Assembly: GCA_045579705.1 (NCBI GenBank)
Contig: JAZNMP010000008.1
Coordinates: 27,097-91,096 of the forward strand
DNA: 64,000 bases
Direction: 5' to 3'
Origin: Lachnocurva sp045579705
GTDB taxonomy: Bacteria > Bacillota > Clostridia > Lachnospirales > Lachnospiraceae
The notes under the pieces were generated by a model, which saw only the letters and a list, made by a program, of their open reading frames with translations, was not told the origin of the DNA and did no database searches. The position numbers and the translations under genes are program-made. Positions 54,392 to 63,062 of this stretch are shown piece after piece. Every line of letters starts with the position of its first letter. The first letter of the stretch is position 1.

Positions 54392-55192
54392 ATGAAGAGA
54401 TTACTTAGCTTAGCTCTAGTAGCAGTACTAAGCGTGTCAGTCCTCGTAGGTTGTGGATCAAAGGCGCCTTCAAAGGATGCGCTTGAATCTATTAAGGACA
54501 AGGGAACTATTACAATCGGTTTGGAAGGTGACTGGCAGCCTTGGTCATATCATGACAAAGACAGCAATAAGGTCATCGGTTATGATGCAGATATCGCCAG
54601 AGAGCTCGGAAAGAGACTCGGTGTAAAGGTTAAGCTCATTGAAGCACCATGGGAATCACTGTTTGCAGGACTGGATGACGGCAGATATGATCTCGTAATC
54701 AATGGTGTGGATATCACAAAGGAGAGACAGGAAAAATATGATTTCTCTGATCCTTATGCTCATATTCATACAGCGCTCGTCGTTAAGGGAGACAATACGG
54801 AAATCAAATCCTTCGAGGATTTAAAAGGAAAGAAGACGGTTAACTCAATAGGCTCTACATATATGACACTTGCTGAGAAGTATGGTGCTACAGCTACAGG
54901 TGTATCAACACTTGATGAAACTATTCAGAATGTAATTGATGGAAGAGCAGATGCTACTCTAAACTCCGAGGATTCTATCGCTACATATCTGGCTGAGCAG
55001 CCAGACGCAAACATCAAAGTAGTAGCTACTACAGATGATGCTTCAGATGTTGGAATCCCTATGAAGAAGGGTGAGAAGACAAAGACTCTTCGTGACGCTG
55101 TAAACAAAGCACTTAGCGAAATGCGTAAAGATGGTACACTTGCAGAAATTTCTAAAAAGTATTTTAATAAGGATGTATCTTTAGAGAAATAA
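54392..55192 (+). CDS. Amino-acid ABC transporter substrate-binding lipoprotein
   Basis: 266 residues. Lipobox LVGC (lipid Cys near 21), then a family-3 solute-binding fold: GTITIGLEGDWQPWSYHD, GYDADIARELGKRLGVKVKLIEAPWESLFAGLDDGRYDLVINGVDIT and FSDPYAHIHTALVV. The Arg and Asp that hold amino-acid groups in this family seem replaced in part (RQEKYDFS), so the exact ligand is uncertain. AGGAGG precedes the ATG. Confidence 0.93.
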   Translation: MKRLLSLALVAVLSVSVLVGCGSKAPSKDALESIKDKGTITIGLEGDWQPWSYHDKDSNKVIGYDADIARELGKRLGVKVKLIEAPWESLFAGLDDGRYDLVINGVDITKERQEKYDFSDPYAHIHTALVVKGDNTEIKSFEDLKGKKTVNSIGSTYMTLAEKYGATATGVSTLDETIQNVIDGRADATLNSEDSIATYLAEQPDANIKVVATTDDASDVGIPMKKGEKTKTLRDAVNKALSEMRKDGTLAEISKKYFNKDVSLEK

Positions 55193-55217
55193 TTAATTTA
55201 GAAAGAAATCCGAAGTG

Positions 55218-56570
55218 ATGACATCTAGTGCATATACATTAAGTAAATCAGAAAAAGTATCCATTAGAAGGATTTTTGGGAGATATGTCTCCCAGAATAT
55301 CCTGGCCATGATAGGTATATCCTGTTATGTGCTGGTGGATACTTTTTTTATTGCTCAGGCTGTTGGGAGCGAAGGTATTACTATCCTGAATCTCTGCCTT
55401 CCAATCTATAATTTTATAGCAGCTTTAGGGTCTATGATCGGAGTCGGTTCGGCTATAGAGTTTGCGGTTCATAAGGCTGAAGGTCATAAGGACAAGGATT
55501 TGTTCTTCTACAATGCTTTCTGGTTCTGCCTGATTATCGGTTTCATAACTATGTTTCTAGGGCTTTTTGCTTCAAAACAGATTCTATATGTAATGGGAGC
55601 GGATGAAGAGCTGGCACTGGGTGGAATTCCGTACATGAGAACTTTTATGTTCTTTGGACCTACTCTGGTCGTTAATTATGCGATAAATGCCTTCGTAAGA
55701 AATGACGGCGAGCCTGCGCTGGCGATGGCATCTACTGTAGCTGGCAGTCTGTTTAATATAGTATTCGATTATATATTTATGTATCCGATGGGATTGGGAA
55801 TGTTTGGAGCTGCTCTTGCTACTGCATTTTCTCCTTTCGTAGAGATTGCTATCTGCTCGGTTCATTTCTTTAAGCCGACTAATAATATAAAGTTTCTCTG
55901 GAAGATGCCATCAATAGGTCGTCTTTTTTCAGCATGTAAAGTCGGTGTATCTTCCTTTATCGGTGAATTTGCGGTAGGAATTACGACTACTATATTTAAC
56001 TATATGATTCTCAGGCTTTCTGGTCATGTGGGAGTGGCTGCTTACGGCATTATCGCAAATCTGTCGCTGGTGTTTGTTGCTATCTTTAATGGTATTTCAA
56101 ATGGTAATCAGCCGTTGATTTCAACTGCGTTTGGCAAAGGGAGAAAAGAGGAATATCATTTTCTTTTGAAATTAGGTTTAGAAATAGCGTTACTAATTTC
56201 AGTGATTTCGTATATAATAGTTATCGTGTGTTCTGAAGGAATCATCTCTGCATTTAACAGCGATGGTTCGATTCAGTTACATGACTATGCAAAGATGGGA
56301 TTAATCATCTATTTCTTTGGATGTATATTTGCCGGATTGAATACGGTTATAGCTTCTTACTTTAGTGCACAGCGAGAAGCGCTGCCGGCACTCATAATCT
56401 CATTGGCAAGGGGAGTTGTTTTTATAGGTTTATTTGCTGTCGTGTTGGGATTTATGTTTGGCATGAACGGCGTATGGGCTTCATATCCGGTAGCAGAGGG
56501 TGTTACTTTGATAATCGCAATTTCCTTTTTAATTATTAATGCTCGAAAGGATATAAAAGGGAAAGAATAA
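55218..56570 (+). CDS. MATE-family efflux transporter
   Basis: 450 residues, twelve membrane segments in two similar halves. Blocks FGRYVSQNILAMIGISCYVLVDTFFIA and NDGEPALAMASTVAGSLFNIVFDYIFMYP (typical MATE N/D/P pattern) are visible. Exports drugs or metabolites in exchange for Na+ or H+. Start ATG 55218 is taken over GTG 55215. Its stop overlaps the next start by one base (TAATG). Confidence 0.92.
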   Translation: MTSSAYTLSKSEKVSIRRIFGRYVSQNILAMIGISCYVLVDTFFIAQAVGSEGITILNLCLPIYNFIAALGSMIGVGSAIEFAVHKAEGHKDKDLFFYNAFWFCLIIGFITMFLGLFASKQILYVMGADEELALGGIPYMRTFMFFGPTLVVNYAINAFVRNDGEPALAMASTVAGSLFNIVFDYIFMYPMGLGMFGAALATAFSPFVEIAICSVHFFKPTNNIKFLWKMPSIGRLFSACKVGVSSFIGEFAVGITTTIFNYMILRLSGHVGVAAYGIIANLSLVFVAIFNGISNGNQPLISTAFGKGRKEEYHFLLKLGLEIALLISVISYIIVIVCSEGIISAFNSDGSIQLHDYAKMGLIIYFFGCIFAGLNTVIASYFSAQREALPALIISLARGVVFIGLFAVVLGFMFGMNGVWASYPVAEGVTLIIAISFLIINARKDIKGKE

Positions 56571-57916
56571 TGTTAGTTCCAGTATGGCTTTCAATTCCAT
56601 TTGTGGGATTGTTGCTTTCTATCGCTTTGTTTCCAATTTTTAATGCAAAATTTTGGGACAGAAATCAAAAATATGTAGTTTTGTTTTGGTCTGTTTTGAT
56701 CGCGGTGATGTTATTACTGTATTATGGTTCTCACATCGCAGGCGAGCTCGTGCTCGATAGCATAGTAAATGATTATCTGACTTTCATCATTATGCTGTTT
56801 GGGCTTTATTGTGTTGCCGGAAATATCTCTTTTGAAGGAGATCTCGCCGGTTCTCCTCGTGTAAATATCTTCCTGCTGGCAGTAGGAACTTTGCTTTCCA
56901 GTATGATCGGTACTACAGGTTCATCTATGCTTATGGTTCGTCCTATCATAAAGATGAATTCTTGGAGAAAGAGAAAGCATCATATTATGATATTCTTCAT
57001 CTTCCTGGTATCAAACATAGGAGGATGTCTGACACCTATTGGTGATCCACCTCTTCTTATGGGATTTATGAGAGGCGTTCCGTTCTTCTGGAGTTTGGGA
57101 TTATGGAAGATGCTTCTGGTAAATATGGTATTATTGCTGACCATCTTTTTCTTTATAGATGAGAGAGCTTATCGCAAGGACATTGCAGAAGGTCGTAGAC
57201 CGGATTTGTCAAAGAACGTTACAGAAATTAAGTTCGTCGGACTTCATAACCTGCTCTTTCTCGTTATGATCGTTATCGCAGTTATCCTCAGCGGAACACT
57301 GCCAAATATGTCTGCGTTCCAGGATCAGGCTGGCAAGGTATTAGGTATTCATCTGCCTTTTGATGTAGTACTTTCATATCCATCTATCATCGAGATCGTA
57401 ATCATTCTGGTTGCTGCATTTTTGTCTTTCAAGACTACGGATGTTCAGGTTCGTACTTCAAACCATTTTACATGGGGAGCGATTAAGGAAGTTGCAGTCC
57501 TGTTTATCGGTATCTTTATGACTATGCAGCCTACATTGTTATTGCTGAAAAAAATGGGACCAAATCTAGGTCTTACCGAAGCATATCAGATGTTCTGGGT
57601 AACTGGAGCGTTGTCATCATTCCTGGACAATACGCCTACATATCTGGTGTTCCTGACTACAGCCGGTTCTCTGAAGTTTGCTACAGGTATAGCTACTACA
57701 CTGGGAAAGATTCCTGTGACTATGCTTCGTGCAATCTCTTCGGGAGCGGTATTTATGGGAGCGAACACATATATCGGAAATGCTCCAAACTTTATGGTTA
57801 AAGCTATTTCAGATGAAAACGGTATTCGTATGCCTTCATTTTTCGGATATATGAAGTGGTCGCTTGGAATACTGATACCAGTATTTATCATTGATATGCT
57901 CATATTCTTTATTTAA
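56570..57916 (+). CDS. NhaD/ArsB-like ion antiporter
   Basis: 448 residues, about eleven membrane segments. NIGGCLTPIGDPPLLMGFMRGVPFFW and SFLDNTPTYLVFL are the paired loops typical of the ArsB/NhaD/CitM ion-transporter superfamily, and the conserved pattern GDPP is clear. Sodium:proton exchange is likely, arsenite or carboxylate transport is possible. Begins within the stop of the MATE gene and is followed after 12 bases by the kinase-like gene, so all three share a transcript. Confidence 0.85.
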   Translation: MLVPVWLSIPFVGLLLSIALFPIFNAKFWDRNQKYVVLFWSVLIAVMLLLYYGSHIAGELVLDSIVNDYLTFIIMLFGLYCVAGNISFEGDLAGSPRVNIFLLAVGTLLSSMIGTTGSSMLMVRPIIKMNSWRKRKHHIMIFFIFLVSNIGGCLTPIGDPPLLMGFMRGVPFFWSLGLWKMLLVNMVLLLTIFFFIDERAYRKDIAEGRRPDLSKNVTEIKFVGLHNLLFLVMIVIAVILSGTLPNMSAFQDQAGKVLGIHLPFDVVLSYPSIIEIVIILVAAFLSFKTTDVQVRTSNHFTWGAIKEVAVLFIGIFMTMQPTLLLLKKMGPNLGLTEAYQMFWVTGALSSFLDNTPTYLVFLTTAGSLKFATGIATTLGKIPVTMLRAISSGAVFMGANTYIGNAPNFMVKAISDENGIRMPSFFGYMKWSLGILIPVFIIDMLIFFI

Positions 57917-57928
57917 GAGGGTTAAGTT

Positions 57929-58978
57929 ATGGATAATAAAGAAATAAATGTTTCAGCAGATCATGACAAGCTTTTGAATCTCGCTGGAAGAATCTACGAT
58001 CTGGATAAGAGAGTATATGACGAAATCGGTTCGAATCTGGGACGCGTATTTGATGGTGACAGGGATAGAATGATTGATGAAATCGTAAGTCTGTTCCTCG
58101 ACAAGAAACAGTCTCACGAGCTTCGTTCGGATCTCGCGCTTATCAGTAATATGGCTCGTTCTATTAAAGATAAACGTATTCATAAAGAGGTTATGACAGA
58201 GTATGACCAGATTATCAAAGCTATTGACAGGGCAGAACTGCAGTCTGACACAATCGAAGTTATAGATAAATATGTCGCTGGATTGAATACGCTGGTTATG
58301 AAGAAGCGTTTCCTCGAAGGTCAGCATCTAATCATCTGTATAAGCCGAAGCTACGGGTCAGGTGGAGACGATATCGGATTCAACGTTTCTGATAAGTTGG
58401 AGATAGATTATTACGATGCGGAAATCTTTAAGACAGTGCTTAAGAGATTAGAGGCTGAAAAAGATGGACTTCAGGATATTCGTCAGATGAAGGCCGGAAA
58501 TCTTAAGAAAGAAGCAAAGAATCCGGGACTTGCACGAGATGAGAAGTTCTCGCTTCGTGAAAAGTTATCAAAGATAAATCGTTATCATGGCCTCCCAATA
58601 CGCGATGCAGTTTTTTTCAATCAGAGTGAAATACTTTGTGATATGGCGCGTAAGCAGGATTTCGTGGTAATGGGAAGATGCGCTGATATGATTCTTACAA
58701 ATAATTGTATTCCACATATCAGTATCTTTATTACAGCTCCGATGGAGCAGAGAGTACGTAGAATCATGGAGATGAATCATGTGGACAAAAAGACTGCTAT
58801 CCGCCAGATAAAGGAAGTAGATAGGGCGCATGCTTCATATTACAAATATTATACTGGCCGTCGTTGGGGGTTCGCCGGAAACTATGATTTGAGTGTAAAT
58901 AGCGCCAGCTATGGAATAAAGGGATCTGCAGATTTCATCTTAAGCGTTTTGAAAGCAAATGGAATAGAGAAGATGTAG
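57929..58978 (+). CDS. Cytidylate-kinase-like family protein
   Basis: 349 residues. The first 125 are helical with no recognised domain. From about 130 a cytidylate-kinase-like fold: ICISRSYGSGGDDIG (P-loop variant, near 131-145), then VFFNQSEILCDMARKQDFVVMGRCADMIL and RVRRIMEMNHVDKKTAIRQI. The family is common in Lachnospiraceae as a second Cmk-like protein; substrate not established. Co-transcribed with the transporters before it. Confidence 0.85.
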   Translation: MDNKEINVSADHDKLLNLAGRIYDLDKRVYDEIGSNLGRVFDGDRDRMIDEIVSLFLDKKQSHELRSDLALISNMARSIKDKRIHKEVMTEYDQIIKAIDRAELQSDTIEVIDKYVAGLNTLVMKKRFLEGQHLIICISRSYGSGGDDIGFNVSDKLEIDYYDAEIFKTVLKRLEAEKDGLQDIRQMKAGNLKKEAKNPGLARDEKFSLREKLSKINRYHGLPIRDAVFFNQSEILCDMARKQDFVVMGRCADMILTNNCIPHISIFITAPMEQRVRRIMEMNHVDKKTAIRQIKEVDRAHASYYKYYTGRRWGFAGNYDLSVNSASYGIKGSADFILSVLKANGIEKM

Positions 58979-59087
58979 ATTGCTAAAAAATAGATTTACG
59001 CGCGTTAGTTTACATAGAGTGTTATAATATTTCTTGCGAGATATTGTTACATGAAGTTTTAAATGTATTAAGGAGGATGGAGTATTT

Positions 59088-61172
59088 ATGAACCCAATGA
59101 TTTTAGTATTTATCGGTTCACTGCTTTCTCTCGGCTTTGCTGCGTTCAATTACATGAGCGTTAAAAAAGAGTCGGAGGGAAGTGCTGAAATGTCAAAGAT
59201 TTCAGCGGCTATCAGAAAGGGGGCAAACGCATATCTAAAGAGACAGGATACTGCGGTTGCTAAATTTTTTGTGGTAGTATTTTTGATTTTGGTTGTAATG
59301 GCTTATCTTAAATACTTGAGCTTCTTTACACCATTTGCATTTCTAACTGGCGGTTTCTTCTCAGGACTTGCTGGATTCGTAGGAATGAGAACAGCAACTA
59401 TGGCAAATTGCCGTACAGCAAATGCTGCTTCAAAGGGATTAAACAAAGGATTGAAAGTCGCTTTTGCTGCTGGATCTGTAATGGGATTTACAGTAATCGG
59501 ACTAGGACTTTTGGATTTGTCTATTTGGTACACAGTTCTAAGTTATGCTTTCAAGGGCCTGTCATCAACTGAACGTATCCAGGCTATAACAGCTAACATG
59601 GTTACTTTTGGTATGGGTGCATCATCTATGGCTCTCTTCGCCAGAGTAGGTGGTGGTATCTTTACTAAGGCTGCTGACGTTGGAGCTGACCTTGTAGGTA
59701 AAGTAGAAGCTGGTATTCCAGAAGACGATCCACGTAACCCGGCTGTTATCGCTGACAATGTAGGTGACAACGTCGGAGATGTAGCTGGTATGGGTTCTGA
59801 CCTTTATGAATCATATTACAGCTCAATCATTTCATCTGCTGCACTTGCAGTAGCAGCAGGTTATGGAGTAAACGGTGCTCTTACACCGATGCTTCTCGCT
59901 GCAGTTGGTGTTGTAGCATCTATTATCGGTACTTTCTTTATTTCAACAAAAGAGGGTGCTTCACAGAAGAATCTGCTTACAGCACTTCGTCGTGGTACTT
60001 ATATTAGCGCGATTCTTATCGTTGTATTTGCATACTTTATTATTAAGGTTATGCTTCCTGGTGAGTTGGGAATCTATTTCGCGATTATCTCTGGACTTAT
60101 CGCCGGAGTATTAATCGGAGCAGTAACAGAGTATTACACTTCTGATACTTATAAGCCTACTCAAAATCTCGCAGCTACTTCTGAAACAGGTGGCGCTACT
60201 GTAATCATCGGTGGACTTTCACTTGGTATGCTTTCAACTGTAGCTCCAGTTATTATCGTTGGTATATCTGTACTCGTAAGCTACTTCCTGGCTGGTGGTA
60301 TGGATAGTGCAGCAAAGGGACTTTTCGGTGTAGGCGTATCTGCAGTAGGTATGCTTTCTACACTTGGAATTACACTTGCAACTGATGCTTATGGACCAGT
60401 AGCAGACAATGCTGGTGGTATTGCAGAAATGACACATATGGATCCAGAGGTTAGAGATAGAACTGACGCTCTTGATTCACTTGGTAACACAACTGCAGCA
60501 ACAGGAAAGGGATTTGCAATTGGATCAGCTGCTCTTACAGCACTTGCGCTTATCGCTTCTTATATGGACAAGATTGCAAATGTTAACCCGGACTTCACAT
60601 TTAACATCTCAATTATGAACCCAACTGTTCTGGTTGGTTTGTTTATCGGTGGTATGCTTCCATTCCTATTTGCAGCTCTTACTATGAGTGCTGTAGGACA
60701 GGCAGCTCAGTCTATCGTAGTAGAGGTTCGTCGCCAGTTTAAGGAGATGAAGGGTATCCTCACAGGAGAGGAAGAACCAGATTACAAGACTTGCGTAGAT
60801 ATGTGTGCTAAGTCAGCTCATACACTTATGATTGAACCTGCTATTATTGCAGTATTAGTACCTATTATGGTTGGTGTTATTCTCGGACCTAATGGTGTAG
60901 TAGGACTTCTCGCTGGTAACACAGTTACAGGTTTCGTACTTGCTATCATGATGGCAAACTCAGGCGGAGCTTGGGATAACGCAAAGAAATACATTGAAGC
61001 TGGAAACTTTGGTGGCAAAGGTTCAGAACAGCACAAAGCTGCTGTTATCGGTGACACTGTAGGTGATCCGTTCAAGGATACATCTGGCCCAGCTATCAAT
61101 ATTTTGATCAAACTTGCTTCTATGGTTTCAATCGTATTTGCAGCATTGATTGTATCAGTACATATTTTGTGA
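59088..61172 (+). CDS. hppA: Membrane-bound ion-pumping pyrophosphatase
   Basis: Hydrolyses pyrophosphate and pumps H+ or Na+ across the membrane. 694 residues, about sixteen membrane segments. Pyrophosphate site DVGADLVGKVEAGIPEDDPRNPA and DNVGDNVGDVAGMGSDLYESY, and a second Asp cluster GDTVGDPFKDTSGPAINIL near the end. GNTTAATGKGFAIGSAA has Ala where K+-independent enzymes have Lys, so it is probably K+-dependent. Whether it pumps Na+ or H+ cannot be settled by eye. AAGGAGG precedes the ATG. A single gene, ended by a strong hairpin. Confidence 0.96.
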   Translation: MNPMILVFIGSLLSLGFAAFNYMSVKKESEGSAEMSKISAAIRKGANAYLKRQDTAVAKFFVVVFLILVVMAYLKYLSFFTPFAFLTGGFFSGLAGFVGMRTATMANCRTANAASKGLNKGLKVAFAAGSVMGFTVIGLGLLDLSIWYTVLSYAFKGLSSTERIQAITANMVTFGMGASSMALFARVGGGIFTKAADVGADLVGKVEAGIPEDDPRNPAVIADNVGDNVGDVAGMGSDLYESYYSSIISSAALAVAAGYGVNGALTPMLLAAVGVVASIIGTFFISTKEGASQKNLLTALRRGTYISAILIVVFAYFIIKVMLPGELGIYFAIISGLIAGVLIGAVTEYYTSDTYKPTQNLAATSETGGATVIIGGLSLGMLSTVAPVIIVGISVLVSYFLAGGMDSAAKGLFGVGVSAVGMLSTLGITLATDAYGPVADNAGGIAEMTHMDPEVRDRTDALDSLGNTTAATGKGFAIGSAALTALALIASYMDKIANVNPDFTFNISIMNPTVLVGLFIGGMLPFLFAALTMSAVGQAAQSIVVEVRRQFKEMKGILTGEEEPDYKTCVDMCAKSAHTLMIEPAIIAVLVPIMVGVILGPNGVVGLLAGNTVTGFVLAIMMANSGGAWDNAKKYIEAGNFGGKGSEQHKAAVIGDTVGDPFKDTSGPAINILIKLASMVSIVFAALIVSVHIL

Positions 61173-61198
61173 TTTTATAAGATTTAATCTAGATAGTG

Positions 61199-61238
61199 AA
61201 CTCACGCGCCCAACGGAGGTTGGCCGCGTGAGTTTTTT
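61199..61238 (+). terminator. hppA terminator
   Basis: AACTCACGCG (61199-61208) with CGCGTGAGTT (61225-61234), inner CCAAC/GTTGG, then a T run. The first C hairpin of island V starts directly after it. Confidence 0.9.
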
Positions 61239-61645
61239 GTGTGAAATAGGAGGAATAGTTAATCTCACACCAGTGACTTTTTTTAGGCGTGGTGAGAAAT
61301 TGAGCATTTGTTTGAATTCACAACATTACTTCAAACTCTTTGGTGGTGTGAGATTAACGAAAGGTGCAGTTTCACACTAGTGCTTAAAATGGTGTGTGAT
61401 GTGAAATCGGGAAAAACTCCAGCTTCACACCATCATTTCAAGATTTTATTTGGTGTGAGAAGCAGGAAATAGTTAATCTTACACCAGTGACTTTTTTTAG
61501 GCGTGGTGTGAAATTGAGCATTTGTTTGAATTCACAACATTACTTCGAGTTCTTTTGTGGTGTGAGATTAACGAAAGGTGCAGTTTCACACTAGTGCTTA
61601 AAATGGGGTGTGGTGTGAAATCTGGGAAAAGCAGAGATTCACACC
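61239..61645. repeat. C-type hairpin array, two four-hairpin superunits
   Basis: Two copies of a four-hairpin unit (starting at about 61239 and 61452, period about 213 bp). Each has loops AAAGCAGGAAATAGTTAATC-like, ATTGAGCATTTGTTTGAA, GATTAACGAAAGGTGCAG and AATC..GGGAAAA in the same order as in island III. Confidence 0.8.
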
Positions 61646-61770
61646 AATTCTTTTGACTTGCCTTGTGTTTTAGGTGTTAATCAAGTGTTCGCTTCGCTCA
61701 CAGAGTGGATTTGGTTTCCAATGGTTTTAGGCAAGATTCTATTTTGTGTGCATGCGCACAAAATGAGATA

Positions 61771-61892
61771 TATGTTTGCTTGGCTGATTATATTCATCAA
61801 AGAAAGCAGCCTGTCAAGGATGGCGAAGCCACCGAAGGCTACGTCCTTGACAGGCTGTCTTTTTGATGTAAGCTTGTTATCAAGCAAACATA
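61771..61892. repeat. F-type hairpin with inner segment inverted relative to 13781
   Basis: Arms TATGTTTGCTTG (61771-61782) and CAAGCAAACATA (61881-61892). The inner arms CTGTCAAGGA (61811-61820) and TCCTTGACAG (61844-61853) flank 23 bases that are the reverse complement, with one base change and one missing base, of 13831-13854. Confidence 0.85.
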
Positions 61893-62000
61893 TTAGGTTA
61901 CCCCTGCGGCGTAGCCACACTTGATTGATCTAAGTTGGCTTTAATAAAGGTGGGGCGCGAGAAGTCATGTGAAAGCTCAACGACTTCTTGATTCACAAGA

Positions 62001-62113
62001 CCTACGAAAGATTGATGATTTTAGTGGAATATTTCGTAGTTTGCGGAGCTGACTTGCTAGATAGGGGAGTTGAACCTACGAAAGATTGATGATTTGTACG
62101 CTATTTTTCGTAG
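62001..62113. repeat. B-type hairpin array, 2 copies
   Basis: CTACGAAA/TTTCGTAG stems at 62002-62039 and 62076-62113 joined by TTGCGGAGCTGACTTGCTAG, as in island IV. Confidence 0.85.
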
Positions 62114-62193
62114 ATAGGCTTAGGTATATGATGAGATTCACATGATTCGGTAGTTCGGGCAGGTCAAGTCTTTTTCATTTTTGCTGAATAAGA

Positions 62194-62342
62194 TATAATG
62201 TGTACTGCATTTCGCTCGAAGGAAATGCCCTAACAAGCTTAAACGAAAGATGCGTGCTAGAAAGAGCACAACCTAGAAAGTTAAAAGAAAGATGCGTGCT
62301 AGAAATAGTACAACCTAGAAAGCTAAACGAAAGATATAACTA
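62194..62342 (+). promoter_or_regulatory. Structured leader of the nuclease gene with 42-bp repeats
   Basis: TATAAT at 62194-62199 is followed by a perfect hairpin GCATTTC/GAAATGC (62207-62228) and then 2.3 tandem copies of a 42-base unit (GATGCG at 62249 and 62291, GAT at 62333). Each full unit has a small stem GTGCT/AGCAC; in copy two it reads GTGCT/AGTAC, keeping a G-U pair. The leader ends at the start codon with no normal ribosome site. Confidence 0.6.
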
Positions 62343-63056
62343 ATGAGCAGACATAGAACCGATAGAAAATATAGAAAAACAAAGAACACTTTTATCTCAG
62401 CTGCGGTGTTTGTTCTTGTAGCAATTTCAGCAGTAACAGGATATGAATACAGCGACAACAGCTCCGATAGAGAGTCTGTTAATGTTGATATAAGTAAATA
62501 TGTGAAGGTAGAAAATGGAAATGAACCATTTTTTTCCGAAGGAGATATGACGACTACATCTTATGAGGAGTATTCGGAGTTGGATGAGTTGGGACGATGC
62601 GGAGTGGCGCGCGCTTGTATAGGAAAGGATATTATGCCGACGGAGCCGCGAGGTGAGATTGGAATGGTAAAGCCTTCGGGATGGCACACGGTGAAGTATC
62701 CTGGAGTGGTAGAGGGAAATTATTTGTATAATAGGTGCCATTTAATCGCTTATTGTTTGGCAGGAGAGAATGCAAATGAAAAAAATCTCATCACGGGGAC
62801 GAGATTCCTTAACAATGAATTGATGTTGCCGTATGAGTTAAAGGTCGCTAAATACATAGATAGCCATCCAGATAATCACGTACTTTATCGGGTTACACCG
62901 AAATTTGACGGAGACAATCTCGTATGTCGAGAAGTACTGATGGAGGCCTGGTCTGTGGAGGATGGAGGCCGAGGTGTCAAATTTTGTGTGAGTCTTCAAA
63001 ATGTACAGCCTGGAATCAGGATAGATTATCAGGATGGCTATAGCACAATAGAATAA
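62343..63056 (+). CDS. Exported DNA/RNA non-specific endonuclease
   Basis: 237 residues. Basic N-terminus, one membrane segment or uncleaved signal at about 16-34, then an EndA/NUC1-type beta-beta-alpha metal nuclease: YNRCHLIAYCLAGENANEKNLITGTRFLNNELMLPYE (about 126-162), where the catalytic His is in NRCHLI and the metal Asn in the following helix. The usual DRGH reads NRCH. It likely degrades DNA outside the cell, for nutrition or competition; no immunity gene is next to it. Six bases separate its stop from that of the tetR gene on the other strand. Confidence 0.88.
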   Translation: MSRHRTDRKYRKTKNTFISAAVFVLVAISAVTGYEYSDNSSDRESVNVDISKYVKVENGNEPFFSEGDMTTTSYEEYSELDELGRCGVARACIGKDIMPTEPRGEIGMVKPSGWHTVKYPGVVEGNYLYNRCHLIAYCLAGENANEKNLITGTRFLNNELMLPYELKVAKYIDSHPDNHVLYRVTPKFDGDNLVCREVLMEAWSVEDGGRGVKFCVSLQNVQPGIRIDYQDGYSTIE

Positions 63057-63062
63057 TATGTA

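Larger units (their letters stand above)
61239..62113. repeat. Hairpin-mosaic repeat island V
   Basis: Order: eight C hairpins (61239-61645), a GTTCGCTTCGCTC segment (near 61686), a near-palindrome around GTGTGCATGCGCAC (61741-61764), the long F hairpin with the inverted inner segment (61771-61892), a degenerate GC hairpin, a CATGTGAAAGCTC segment shared with 14573 (the right arm here is shortened), and two B units (62001-62113). The C-F-GC-CATGTGAAA order is that of island III, so the two islands are related as whole blocks. No gene seen in 61173-62342. Confidence 0.8.
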
